A stretch of 37,431 nucleotides of DNA from Psychromonas sp. (GTDB lineage Bacteria > Pseudomonadota > Gammaproteobacteria > Enterobacterales > Psychromonadaceae), in NCBI GenBank assembly GCA_013619145.1, contig JABXKR010000134.1, positions 1 through 37,431 on the forward strand. Direction: 5' to 3'. Position 1 is the first letter of the stretch. Every line of letters begins with the position of its first letter. Made by a program: the position numbers and the translations under genes. Under the pieces are notes generated by a model, which did not search any database, was not told the DNA's origin, and was given only the letters and a program-made list of their open reading frames with translations. Below are positions 1 to 9,016 of the stretch, piece after piece.

Positions 1-14
1 CAGAAAAATTATAA

Positions 15-278
15 TCAGCGGTCAGAACATCAGTTGTACTAGGTGTTAAGGGGGTTAAAGTCAAATTTACAGCATTAGGTAATCTAATCTCTCCTGCTAA
101 AAGACTTGCAATATCTTCTAATCAGCAGGTTTTGATAACAAAAGAAACTTATGAAAGAGGAATTTCAGTTCATGGATGGGTTTTTGACGTAAAAAGCGGA
201 AAATTAATTGATTTAAAAATCAGTGATTTTCTATCAAAATTAAACCTGTATGCATGTTATAGTTTGCTATCACAATAG
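15..278 (+). pseudogene. 3' fragment of a decayed or truncated gene; C-terminus (ISVHGWVFDVKSGKLIDL) resembles beta-class carbonic anhydrase, while the middle (FTALGNLISPAKRL..VLITKETYE) also resembles a class III nucleotide cyclase
   Basis: Open frame from 15 to TAG at 276-278 with an in-frame TAA at 12-14 and no obvious start; motif resemblance by eye only. Confidence 0.3.
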
Positions 279-303
279 GCAAGTAAAGGGCTACATTAGT
301 ATT

Positions 304-603
304 ATGTTATGTGCTGTATATAAAAGTATTCGTAAATCACAGACTTATCTTTTTATCGCTAAAAGAGACGACTTTTCACCTGTTCCGGATGCGCTTTTAA
401 CACAATTTGGTCCTCCGCAATTAGTTTCGTTATTAAATATCAAAGAAGGAACAAAACTCGCGCTTGCAGACGCAGACAAGGTACTCGCTGCAATTACAAA
501 AGATGGTTATTATTTGCAACTTCCGCCTCCTCCTGTTGACTATTTAAAAGAGCATAAAAAGTGGCAAGAAAGGCAAAAAGGAAACAGTTATGAAATTGAT
601 TAA
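304..603 (+). CDS. ycgL: YcgL-domain protein
   Basis: MLCAVYKSIRKSQTYLFIAKRDDFSPVPDALLTQFGPP..LPPPPVDYLKEHK matches the YcgL family; ATG at 304 is more likely than the ORF-track start at 250. Confidence 0.85.
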   Translation: MLCAVYKSIRKSQTYLFIAKRDDFSPVPDALLTQFGPPQLVSLLNIKEGTKLALADADKVLAAITKDGYYLQLPPPPVDYLKEHKKWQERQKGNSYEID

Positions 604-1621
604 ATCAACACATCTCCCCTGTGCATTTAAAAGAGTTTGCTTAACGGTTTTAACAAGCTTGTTATTAACTCAAACAGCAGCTGCCGACAAGCAACAAAAA
701 ATACCTTTTGCAGATTATGTTGCAAAGATAAAAATTGAAGCAAAAGAAAATGGCATAGATGCAACCGTTGTTGATAATGCCTTTGCTAACGTAGAATTTT
801 TACAGCGCAGTGTTAAATCAGATAAGGCGCAACCTGAGTTTAAATTAACATTAGATACCTATATTCCACGTGCAGTACCTGACTGGAAAATTGAACAGGC
901 ACGAGATGCTTATAAAAAGCATTACCATCTGTTACATAAAATTGGTAAAGAATATGGTGTACAACCTCGATTCATTGTTGCACTTTGGGGAATTGAAACT
1001 AATTTTGGTAAGCTAACAGGTCGTCATTATGTTATCTCTTCATTAACAACTATGGCTTATGACGGTCGTCGTGAAGAATTGTTTAAAAAACAGTTATTTG
1101 CTGCATTAACCATTTTAGAACAGGGTCATATTAAACAACAAGAGTTTATCGGTTCATGGGCGGGTGCAATGGGACAGGTGCAATTTATGCCAACCTCTTA
1201 CCTGAACTATGCGGTGGATTATGATGGTGATGGCAAAAAAGATATCTGGAATAGCTATGCTGACGTTTTTGCTTCTGCTGCTAATTATTTAAAAACAGAA
1301 GGTTGGGATTATGATGAAACATGGGGACGCCAAGTTTTATTGCCGGACGATTTTGATAATCAGCTAGCAGGTCTTAAACAGCAAAAAACACTGCTGCAAT
1401 GGCAAGATTTGGGTGTTCGCCGTTTTGATGGTACAGCCCTGCCTAAGGTTGATATTAATGCATCAATTGTTATTCCTGATGATGCCAGCGGCAGAGTTTA
1501 TCTTGCTTATAATAACTACCAAGTATTAATGCACTGGAATCGTTCATATTATTTTGCAACGGCAGTGAGTTACCTTTCTGAGCGTATTAATCATCCGCGC
1601 ATAAACGCACCAACACAATAG
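590..1621 (+). CDS. lytic murein transglycosylase (MltB/SLT-B family)
   Basis: ALWGIETNFGKLTGRHYVISSLTTMAYDGRRE..GSWAGAMGQVQFMPTSYLNYAVDYDGDGKKDIWNS is characteristic of MltB-type transglycosylases. Confidence 0.9.
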   Translation: MKLIKSTHLPCAFKRVCLTVLTSLLLTQTAAADKQQKIPFADYVAKIKIEAKENGIDATVVDNAFANVEFLQRSVKSDKAQPEFKLTLDTYIPRAVPDWKIEQARDAYKKHYHLLHKIGKEYGVQPRFIVALWGIETNFGKLTGRHYVISSLTTMAYDGRREELFKKQLFAALTILEQGHIKQQEFIGSWAGAMGQVQFMPTSYLNYAVDYDGDGKKDIWNSYADVFASAANYLKTEGWDYDETWGRQVLLPDDFDNQLAGLKQQKTLLQWQDLGVRRFDGTALPKVDINASIVIPDDASGRVYLAYNNYQVLMHWNRSYYFATAVSYLSERINHPRINAPTQ

Positions 1622-1628
1622 GGTCGAC

Positions 1629-2069
1629 ATGGCTAATTTTTGGGAAAAGAAAACACTATCACAAATGGATAAACAAGAGTGGGAATCACTCTGTGATGGT
1701 TGTGGTAAATGCTGTTTAAACAAAATTATTGATGATGATACGGAAGAACTGCATTTTACCAATGTTGCGTGCCATCTGCTGCATACGAAATCATGCCAGT
1801 GTCGGAAATATGAGCAACGTTTTAAATTAGTAAAAGATTGTGTCAAAGTCTCTTTAGAGGATATAGATCAATTTCACTGGTTACCTGCAAGCTGTGCATA
1901 CCGTTTATTAGTTGAAGAAAAACCGCTGCCAGAATGGCATCCTTTAATTACCGGCAGTCAATCAGCAATGCATAAAGCTGGATGTTCAATTCGAGGTAAA
2001 ATCATTTCCGAAGCGGCTATTGATCCCGATAATCTGGAAGATTACATTGTCACTTGGCCAGCTGAATAG
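1629..2069 (+). CDS. ycgN: YcgN/UPF0260 family cysteine-cluster protein
   Basis: FWEKKTLSQMDKQEWESLCDGCGKCCLNKI..; conserved neighbour of ycgL. Confidence 0.88.
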   Translation: MANFWEKKTLSQMDKQEWESLCDGCGKCCLNKIIDDDTEELHFTNVACHLLHTKSCQCRKYEQRFKLVKDCVKVSLEDIDQFHWLPASCAYRLLVEEKPLPEWHPLITGSQSAMHKAGCSIRGKIISEAAIDPDNLEDYIVTWPAE

Positions 2070-2133
2070 TTAACAAAAAAGTAACTACTCAACACCGCAT
2101 TAATCTGAGTTTTTTTTATAAAATAAGACTGTA

Positions 2134-2321
2134 AATACTCAGGGTTAAGCCATTTATGATGAGTTCAAGGCGAAAAAGCGCAGTTTAGTCGTTTAAATGA
2201 GCATTTTTTAACGCAGACAAATATGTATGGAACATATTTGAATGACTTTAGCCAGTTGCGTAGCAATGAAGTACACGGATGTACTTCATAAATAAGCTTA
2301 AATGGCGACGGCCTGAGTAAT
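2134..2321. repeat. MITE-like palindromic element (~188 bp)
   Basis: Terminal inverted repeats aaatACTCAGGgttaaGCCATTTA / TAAATGGCgacggCCTGAGTaatt, internal hairpin gaagtacacggatgtacttc, no ORF. Confidence 0.6.
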
Positions 2322-2342
2322 TACACAAAAAAAGGAATAAAG

Positions 2343-2693
2343 ATGACCGACATTACTATCTACCATAACCCGCGTTGCTCAAAAAGCCGTGAAACTTTAG
2401 CTTTACTTGAAAATAAAAGCGATGCGATCGTTGTAATTAAATACTTGGAAACACCACCAAGTGTCGAAACACTGCAGCAGATCATTGGCTTATTAGGTTT
2501 TACCTCGGCACGCCAATTGATGCGCTGCAAAGAAGAGCTCTATAAAACATTAGCGCTAAAAGATGAAAACAGTGAATCAGTCTTACTCAAAACAATGGTT
2601 GAAAACCCAAAACTGATTGAACGTCCAATTGTCCTGGCAAATGGCAAAGCTGCGATTGGCCGCCCACCTGAATCTGTCCTTGATATTATCTAA
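2343..2693 (+). CDS. arsC: arsenate reductase (glutaredoxin), ArsC/YfgD-like
   Basis: ITIYHNPRCSKSRETLALLENK..RPIVLANGKAAIGRPPESVLDII. Confidence 0.88.
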   Translation: MTDITIYHNPRCSKSRETLALLENKSDAIVVIKYLETPPSVETLQQIIGLLGFTSARQLMRCKEELYKTLALKDENSESVLLKTMVENPKLIERPIVLANGKAAIGRPPESVLDII

Positions 2694-2731
2694 GAAACAA
2701 GGAGCTAGACTTTCTGGCTCTTTTTTATAAG

Positions 2732-3130
2732 TTGAGTTATATGAAAACCGATCACTATCAATTGCTGGCAAAATCAGGTTATTTTGGATTATTACTTTTA
2801 GTACCTATTTGGCATTTATGGTTATCCCCCCCGACATTAAACCTAAGCCCGTGGTTTGTAACTAGTATCTGGTTTGTGCCTTTACTGTTCCCTTTTAAAG
2901 GTATTTTACGCGGTGATCCCTACACCTATGCGTGGAGTGGTTTTTTAGCCTTATTTTATTTGATACACAGCATTGTTATTTTATTCAGCTCAGAAACGGA
3001 AACAATCCTGGCAACTATCGAATTATTGTTAACGCTTTTATTTCTAACGGGGAATATCTACTTTGCTAAGCATAAAGGAAGAGAGTTAGGACTGAGTATT
3101 CGTAATAAAAAGAGCAAAAAGAAAAATTAA
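2732..3130 (+). CDS. DUF2069-like small membrane protein
   Basis: Several hydrophobic segments; position next to arsC-like/hda; W-rich YxYAWxGFLALFYLIH motif. Confidence 0.7.
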   Translation: MSYMKTDHYQLLAKSGYFGLLLLVPIWHLWLSPPTLNLSPWFVTSIWFVPLLFPFKGILRGDPYTYAWSGFLALFYLIHSIVILFSSETETILATIELLLTLLFLTGNIYFAKHKGRELGLSIRNKKSKKKN

Positions 3131-3151
3131 ATTATCACTCCTCCCTGTTTA

Positions 3152-3880
3152 TTAAAGATCTAAAACTTCTTTAACAAATGGAATGGTAAGTTTACGTTTT
3201 GCTACCAGTGAAGCGTTATCTAATCGGTCCAGGGTTTTTAATAAGGTATTCATCTCTCGTGATAAACGGTTTAATAAAAATCGCCCGACATCAACGGGTA
3301 ACTTCATACCTTTAAGTTGCGCTCGTAATTGCAGAGCACCGAGTTTTTCTTCATCATTAAGTGGTGATAAATGGTAACAGGCCCCCCACTCAAATCGGGA
3401 AACAAGATCGTCAAGCTTTATACCCAACTGTTTAGGTAAATCGCTTGCACAAAGCACTAAACTTGCACCTGACGGGCGATTGCTTTTGTTATCTAGCCAG
3501 CGATTATAAAAATCAAAAAGAGCTTTTTCCCACGTTTTATCGCCCGCAATTGCACCTACATTATCAATACAAACAAGTGTTACAGCTTCCATATTTTCAA
3601 AAATATCTAAGCTCATGCCCTGATAATGATCAAGTGGAATATAAGCAACACTTTCACCGCGCTCATCAACTTCGGAGCATAATGCATGTAATAGATGTGA
3701 GCGCCCACTACCGGACTCCCCCCACATATATAAAACAGGTTCACCCAAACCAACAACACTATTTTTCAGTTGTGTTAATAAGCTTGCGTTTTGACCCGGA
3801 TAAAAACTGGCAAAAGTTTCATCGTCTGGAAATTTGAGTGCTAATAATGGATATTGAAAGCGCAATTCATCCTGCGGCAT
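3152..3880 (-). CDS. hda: DnaA regulatory inactivator Hda
   Basis: DnaA-like AAA+ protein of 242 aa with Walker A GESGSGRSH; lacks the DnaA domain IV length. Confidence 0.9.
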   Translation of the reverse strand: MPQDELRFQYPLLALKFPDDETFASFYPGQNASLLTQLKNSVVGLGEPVLYMWGESGSGRSHLLHALCSEVDERGESVAYIPLDHYQGMSLDIFENMEAVTLVCIDNVGAIAGDKTWEKALFDFYNRWLDNKSNRPSGASLVLCASDLPKQLGIKLDDLVSRFEWGACYHLSPLNDEEKLGALQLRAQLKGMKLPVDVGRFLLNRLSREMNTLLKTLDRLDNASLVAKRKLTIPFVKEVLDL

Positions 3881-3892
3881 GGGGTTCCTTAA

Positions 3893-4969
3893 TTAACGCC
3901 AGTTAAAGTGAAATTCTTCACTTTGAGAAAGGTCTTGTTGTAAATTGGGCTGTGCAGAAAGTCCATTTTTAAAACTATTCAGACCGCCATTAATTTTAAT
4001 ATTCACAGTGACCTGTGAACCTTCTACTGCAGTCACTTTAAATGAAGCAATCGCTAATAGGTTTGATAATACTTTATTTAGTTGGGTTAATTCCACTAGG
4101 GAGTCAACGCCACTGATATAAATAGTTTGCGAAAACTTTTCACCTTGATTTTCTAAAATAGCATATTGGCTTGCATAATAATCAGCAATATTACTTACCA
4201 TTGAGGACAGTAGCGAGGATTTCTTACCGTTAACTTTCTCTGAAAACAGCACCTCGTTTTGTTTACTAAGCGGATTATATTTTAGCAGTTCCCACTCTAA
4301 AGACCATTTTTCAGCACTGTTTTGTTTTAAATTTGCAACAACAAAATGATTAATACCATAACGGTTAGAAGCCGTCGCTATTGGATCATAAAAACGCCCC
4401 GAAACATCAGAAATAGATAACGCTAAATTATCCTCAAGATCCATTAATGGAAATTGTAAGGCGATACCGCGGTTATGCTGCTGGTTTTGAAGTGCCCAGG
4501 ATAATGCAGAATCTGCACTGCGGTTTACCATATGATCAGAAACAAGTTGGCGATCACTATTGCTATCTTTAATTAACCAAACCAGTGTTGTGGGTCTTGT
4601 ATCCCCCCAAATCGGTTGTTGCATCTCTTTTAATGCTTGATTAATTTTATGTTTATCAAATACAGCCATAAAATAACGCGTATCTTTTAATGTTTGGTAG
4701 CCATACTGAGACAATATACTCTGTGTGTTTTTCAGCAGCTGTTTACTTTCATCAAGTTTAGCAATTTCAACATTTCCAGATACTTTTACTAAAACTTGTT
4801 TTAATGCCAGCTCTTTTAATTGAGCTTCACTTTGTTGTTTTACAACAATATTACCTTGATAAGGGTTATCAAACTGACTTGCAAAAAGTAGTGAACTGAA
4901 TGAAAGAAGTAAGATAAATAAACTACGCGCTAAGTAAATGAATGTCATTAATTTAACTGCCAATTGCAA
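3893..4969 (-). CDS. DUF2066-type exported protein
   Basis: N-terminal signal-like sequence; AQLKELALKQVLVKVSGN pattern; located between hda and purM. Confidence 0.7.
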   Translation of the reverse strand: MQLAVKLMTFIYLARSLFILLLSFSSLLFASQFDNPYQGNIVVKQQSEAQLKELALKQVLVKVSGNVEIAKLDESKQLLKNTQSILSQYGYQTLKDTRYFMAVFDKHKINQALKEMQQPIWGDTRPTTLVWLIKDSNSDRQLVSDHMVNRSADSALSWALQNQQHNRGIALQFPLMDLEDNLALSISDVSGRFYDPIATASNRYGINHFVVANLKQNSAEKWSLEWELLKYNPLSKQNEVLFSEKVNGKKSSLLSSMVSNIADYYASQYAILENQGEKFSQTIYISGVDSLVELTQLNKVLSNLLAIASFKVTAVEGSQVTVNIKINGGLNSFKNGLSAQPNLQQDLSQSEEFHFNWR

Positions 4970-5184
4970 ATAATAAAAGCTAGATCATAAGCAGATCTAA
5001 TTCTATTGCAAGATGATAATCATAATTAAGTTGTTAAACTCGTCAATTTAAACAAAGGAAAATGCATTTTAGTTTTCCATATAGCGCCTAATAACTATTA
5101 ATTTATGAAAGATTCACCATAAAGTTTCAATTCAGCACATAAATAATTAGACCCTAATCATATAAATGCTAAAATGCGCACAGT

Positions 5185-5240
5185 TATACTCAAACCATTT
5201 GCAAATGCAGGAATCTGCATTTTGAAATGATTTGGTAAAT
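5185..5240. repeat. hairpin copy of a TATACCCAA..CTTGAAAATGCAG repeat family
   Basis: TATACTCAAACCATTTGCAAATGCAG-gaat-CTGCATTTTGAAATGATTTGGTAA, near-perfect inverted repeat; related to 26854-26899 and 32285-32443. Confidence 0.65.
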
Positions 5241-5288
5241 AAATTCAATAAAAGCGATAAGCGCTTTTAAATTTTGCGAGGATTGCAA

Positions 5289-6329
5289 GTGAGCAACGAA
5301 AAAACCTCTTTAAGCTATAAAGACGCTGGCGTTGATATTGACGCAGGGACAGCATTAGTTGAACGTATTAAAGGTGTAGCAAAGCGCACTAAACGCCCTG
5401 AAGTAATGGGTGGTTTAGGTGGTTTTGGCGCATTATGTCAACTACCAACCGGGTATAAAGAGCCTTTATTAGTTGCAGGTACTGATGGTGTCGGTACAAA
5501 ACTGCGTTTGGCAATTGACCTTAAAAAACACGATACAGTTGGTATTGATTTAGTTGCAATGTGTGTAAACGATCTTATCGTTCAAGGCGCAGAGCCACTA
5601 TTTTTCTTAGATTATTACGCGACTGGTAAGCTTGATGTTGATGTTGCAGCAGATGTTGTAACAGGTATCGGTGAAGGTTGTTTACAATCAAACTGTTCAT
5701 TAATCGGTGGTGAAACTGCTGAAATGCCAGGTATGTATGAAGGCGACGATTATGATATCGCGGGTTTCTGTGTCGGTGTTGTTGAAAAAGCTGACGTTAT
5801 TGACGGTACTAAAGTTGCAGCCGGTGATGCATTAATCGCTGTAGGTTCAAGTGGTCCTCACTCTAACGGTTACTCGTTAGTACGTAAAATTTTAGAAGTA
5901 TCAAAAGCTGATACAAGCGCACCATTTGGCGATTCAACGCTAGGTGACACATTATTAACACCAACTAAAATCTACGTTAAGTCTACTCTGGAATTAATTA
6001 AAAACTGCCCAGTTCATGCTATTTCACATATTACAGGTGGTGGTTTCTGGGAAAACATCCCTCGCGTATTACCACAAGGCAGTAAAGCGGTTGTTGATGG
6101 CAAAAGCTGGGAATGGCCAGCTATTTTCAACTGGTTGCAAGAAAATGGTAACGTAGAAACAGAAGAGATGTACCGCACGTTTAACTGTGGTGTTGGTCTG
6201 ATGATTGTTGTGCCGGCTTCTGAAAAAGAAAAAGCAGTTGAGATTTTAACTGCACAAGGTGAAAACGCCTGGGTACTTGGTCATATCGAAGATGCCGCTG
6301 AAAATGAAGCGCAAGTAGAGATTAACTAA
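5289..6329 (+). CDS. purM: phosphoribosylformylglycinamidine cyclo-ligase
   Basis: Full-length PurM; GTG start at 5289 ([20 protein letters not shown]) preceded by gcgagga. Confidence 0.97.
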   Translation: MSNEKTSLSYKDAGVDIDAGTALVERIKGVAKRTKRPEVMGGLGGFGALCQLPTGYKEPLLVAGTDGVGTKLRLAIDLKKHDTVGIDLVAMCVNDLIVQGAEPLFFLDYYATGKLDVDVAADVVTGIGEGCLQSNCSLIGGETAEMPGMYEGDDYDIAGFCVGVVEKADVIDGTKVAAGDALIAVGSSGPHSNGYSLVRKILEVSKADTSAPFGDSTLGDTLLTPTKIYVKSTLELIKNCPVHAISHITGGGFWENIPRVLPQGSKAVVDGKSWEWPAIFNWLQENGNVETEEMYRTFNCGVGLMIVVPASEKEKAVEILTAQGENAWVLGHIEDAAENEAQVEIN

Positions 6330-6335
6330 ACGCTT

Positions 6336-6998
6336 ATGACAACTTTAGTTACTAAAAAAATTGTTGTACTTATCTCTGGTAACGGCACTAACCTGCAAGC
6401 GATCATTGATAAGTTACATAACAGCGAACTTGCAAATCAAAAAGTAGAAGTCGTTGCTGTGATTAGCAATAAAGCTGATGCTTATGGTTTGCAACGCGCA
6501 AGTGATGCCGGTATTAACACTCAAGTTGTGCTTAGCGAAGGTATTAACTCTCGCGAGCAATACGATCTTTTGTTAAGTGAAGCTATTGATACATTCCAAC
6601 CTGATTTAATTCTAATGGCTGGGTTTATGCGTATTTTAAGCACACAATTTGTTAATAAATATATCGGCAAAATGCTTAATATCCACCCTTCGTTATTACC
6701 TAAATACCAAGGTGTCAATACACATCAACGTGCTATTGATGCAGGTGATAGCGAGCATGGTGCAAGTGTTCATTTTGTGACACCTGAGTTAGACAGCGGC
6801 CCGACAGTATTACAAGCTAAAGTGCCTGTTTTTGCTGAAGATACAGCCGAAGATCTAGCTGAGCGAGTACTCACACAAGAGCATTTAATCTACCCTTTAG
6901 TAACACAATGGTTTCTATCTGAGCGTTTAATGATGGTCAACAGCCAAGCTGTACTTGATGGTGAAATACTGCCAGAAAACGGTTATGCTGCTGATTAA
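6336..6998 (+). CDS. purN: phosphoribosylglycinamide formyltransferase
   Basis: ISGNGTNLQAIID, AGFMRIL, NIHPSLLPKYQGVNTHQRAIDAGDSEHGASVHFV; adjacent to purM. Confidence 0.96.
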   Translation: MTTLVTKKIVVLISGNGTNLQAIIDKLHNSELANQKVEVVAVISNKADAYGLQRASDAGINTQVVLSEGINSREQYDLLLSEAIDTFQPDLILMAGFMRILSTQFVNKYIGKMLNIHPSLLPKYQGVNTHQRAIDAGDSEHGASVHFVTPELDSGPTVLQAKVPVFAEDTAEDLAERVLTQEHLIYPLVTQWFLSERLMMVNSQAVLDGEILPENGYAAD

Positions 6999-7020
6999 CC
7001 TTCAGTTGCAGTAAACATAA

Positions 7021-7050
7021 AAAAGCCGAAGTATCACTTCGGCTTTTTTG
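7021..7050 (+). terminator. rho-independent terminator after purMN
   Basis: aaaaaGCCGAAGtatcaCTTCGGCttttttg. Confidence 0.85.
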
Positions 7051-7076
7051 TGCTTGTTGAAAAACTTTTTAACTGA

Positions 7077-7799
7077 TTAAAAAAGAAAAGCATATAACAG
7101 CGGCATTAATAGTGCAGATAAAATGGCACAGAGTATCAATGCAACAGAAGAAAATGCCCCCGCTACTGTATCGACTTCTAATACTTTGGCCGTACCTAGC
7201 GCGTGGGAGGCACAACCGATTGCGATACCTTGTGCCTGACGGTTTTTCACACCGACCAGCTTTAGAAATCCTAAGCCGACACTTGCACCAATAATACCCG
7301 CAAAAATAACCATAGCAGCTGTTAATGAAACAATGCCTTGTAAACTTTTACTTATCTCCATTGCAATGGGTGTGGTGACTGACTGAGCGGCCAACGATGC
7401 CGATGTGATTAAATCAGCACCTAGCAAAGGCATCACATAAAAAGCACAGCAAAATGCGACCAGCACTGAAAGCAAGCAGGCTAATAAAATACTATTTAAT
7501 TTTTCTTTAATAAGATGAAGTTGCAGATACAGCGGCAATGCTAGGGCAACAACGGCTGGCTCTAATAACGCCGTCAATGGATAGGCCCCCTTTTGATACT
7601 GGCTATAATCTAAACCCAATAAATAGTGGAGCAATATCAAAAACAAAATTGACAATAGTACCGGATTTAAAATTGCCCATGGTTTTACTGAATAGAGATA
7701 TTTACAGGCAAAAAATACTAATATGGTTAACGGTAAAGCAAGGTATAAAAACAAATCAGCTCTCCTCTTTTTTATTAAGATACTGATAGAAGTGCCCAA
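7077..7799 (-). CDS. lrgB: LrgB/CidB family protein
   Basis: Hydrophobic protein with ALLEPAVVALALPLYLQL, VTTPIAMEISKSLQG, GIAIGCASHALGTAKVLE signatures. Confidence 0.9.
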   Translation of the reverse strand: MGTSISILIKKRRADLFLYLALPLTILVFFACKYLYSVKPWAILNPVLLSILFLILLHYLLGLDYSQYQKGAYPLTALLEPAVVALALPLYLQLHLIKEKLNSILLACLLSVLVAFCCAFYVMPLLGADLITSASLAAQSVTTPIAMEISKSLQGIVSLTAAMVIFAGIIGASVGLGFLKLVGVKNRQAQGIAIGCASHALGTAKVLEVDTVAGAFSSVALILCAILSALLMPLLYAFLF

Positions 7800-8166
7800 C
7801 TAAAAACATAATAAATAGTGTTGTAAATAGTAAAGAGAACACAATAACCAACCAATGGCTGATAATCAGATCAAAATAATTAAGCAAACCCACTCCTATT
7901 GGAATAAACAGCAATGCCATATATTTTAAAATAAAATTACCTGACATGGTTATCCATTCCACCTTTACTAGCGAAGTCGATAAAGCAATAAACAATAAAA
8001 TCAAACCAATAATGCTAGCAGGGAAAGGAATGGGTAAATATGCGCTGATCAGCTTCCCAAAGCTTAGAAAAAGCAGAATAAGTAAAAAACCACGCAAAAA
8101 GTTAATCATTTTGCACAGTAAATTGAGCTGTTGAACTTGTCTGATACAGTTTTTAAAGTTTGTCAT
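7756..8166 (-). CDS. lrgA: LrgA/CidA family holin-like protein
   Basis: Small membrane protein LSFGKLISAYLPIPFPASIIGLILLF; overlaps lrgB. Confidence 0.88.
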   Translation of the reverse strand: MTNFKNCIRQVQQLNLLCKMINFLRGFLLILLFLSFGKLISAYLPIPFPASIIGLILLFIALSTSLVKVEWITMSGNFILKYMALLFIPIGVGLLNYFDLIISHWLVIVFSLLFTTLFIMFLVGHFYQYLNKKEES

Positions 8167-8360
8167 AATATATTGAGGCGCTTAAATATTTTAGATAGCA
8201 ATAATAGCAATACTTTATAGCAATCGCATTAAGTAATATACACACTAGCGGCTCTAGGGAGCAATTCCAGGCATGCCATTGCAACATCCAATAGAAATCC
8301 AGAAGCACCTTACAGCTTGCTTTCAAAGAGCTGGTTAATTGGTCTTTAAAAAAAACGCAA

Positions 8361-8392
8361 AAAAAAACCTAGACTTAACAAGTCTAGGTTTT
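8361..8392 (-). terminator. terminator of the tRNA-Asn transcription unit
   Basis: aaaaaaACCTAGACTtaacaAGTCTAGGTttt, i.e. T-rich on the minus strand. Confidence 0.8.
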
Positions 8393-8397
8393 GGATG

Positions 8398-8473
8398 TGG
8401 CTCCTCTTGCTGGGCTTGAACCAGCGACACACGGATTAACAGTCCGTTGCTCTACCAACTGAGCTAAAGAGGA
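8398..8473 (-). tRNA. tRNA-Asn (GTT), with encoded CCA
   Basis: Reverse complement TCCTCTTTAGCTCAGTTGGTAGAGCAACGGACTGTTAATCCGTGTGTCGCTGGTTCAAGCCCAGCAAGAGGAGCCA, complete cloverleaf. Confidence 0.97.
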
Positions 8474-8505
8474 ATTATTCTTTTCTAAATTTTATTCTTT
8501 TATGA

Positions 8506-8570
8506 TTGTTCCGTATCACGGATTATCATTCATTCCCGTACTCTACTAATTGAGCTAAAGAGAAGTTCTT
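8506..8570 (-). pseudogene. degenerate tRNA-Asn 5' half followed by fold-back sequence
   Basis: Minus strand TTCTCTTTAGCTCAATTAGTAGAGTACGGGAATGAATGATAATCCGTGATACGGA: D-arm like tRNA-Asn, no T-arm or 3' acceptor. Confidence 0.7.
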
Positions 8571-8649
8571 ATTTTAAAAATATTTATAGTGCTTTCACAC
8601 TTTTCAATCTCGACTTATCTAATAGAAAAAAGTCAAGACTGAAAGAAAG

Positions 8650-8725
8650 TGGCTCCTCTTGCTGGGCTTGAACCAGCGACACACGGATTAACAGTCCGTT
8701 GCTCTACCAACTGAGCTAAAGAGGA
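8650..8725 (-). tRNA. tRNA-Asn (GTT), with encoded CCA, second copy
   Basis: Identical over 76 nt to 8398-8473. Confidence 0.97.
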
Positions 8726-8737
8726 ATTGTTCTTTTA

Positions 8738-8797
8738 CTGTTAATCCGCGTAATGGATTAACAGAGCCTCTACTGCTCTACAAACTGAGCTAAAGAG
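8738..8797 (-). pseudogene. chimeric tRNA-Asn 5' half with perfect fold-back of the anticodon arm
   Basis: Minus strand TCCTCTTTAGCTCAGTTTGTAGAGCAGTAGAGGCTCTGTTAATCC-ATTACGC-GGATTAACAG; 10-bp perfect inverted repeat, T-arm absent. Confidence 0.75.
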
Positions 8798-9016
8798 GAA
8801 TTGTCATTTATTTTTCTTGCCGGCTAAACAAGCTAAAAGAAAAATATATTTAACACTTAATTTAATACAGAAGTGTTGAAGACGGGCGCAGTATATTTTT
8901 TGCATTTCTTTCTGTCAACAAAAAAGGCGTATAAAATAATTGGTTGCTGATAATTCAAGCAACCAATCACAAAAGAGCACGTTTTTGATTTATTTAAAGA
9001 GTAGATTCAAGGTTTT

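Noticed and set aside
1544-1846. Minus-strand 100-aa ORF overlapping the transglycosylase and ycgN genes
   Set aside because: Antisense to two well-supported CDSs; low-complexity Ser/Cys-rich translation typical of a shadow ORF
3183-3837. Plus-strand ORFs (64 and 130 aa) antisense to hda
   Set aside because: Shadow ORFs of the clearly conserved hda gene
7756-7799. Overlap of lrgA and lrgB as a possible frameshift
   Set aside because: Short overlap is normal for this gene pair; both ORFs look complete
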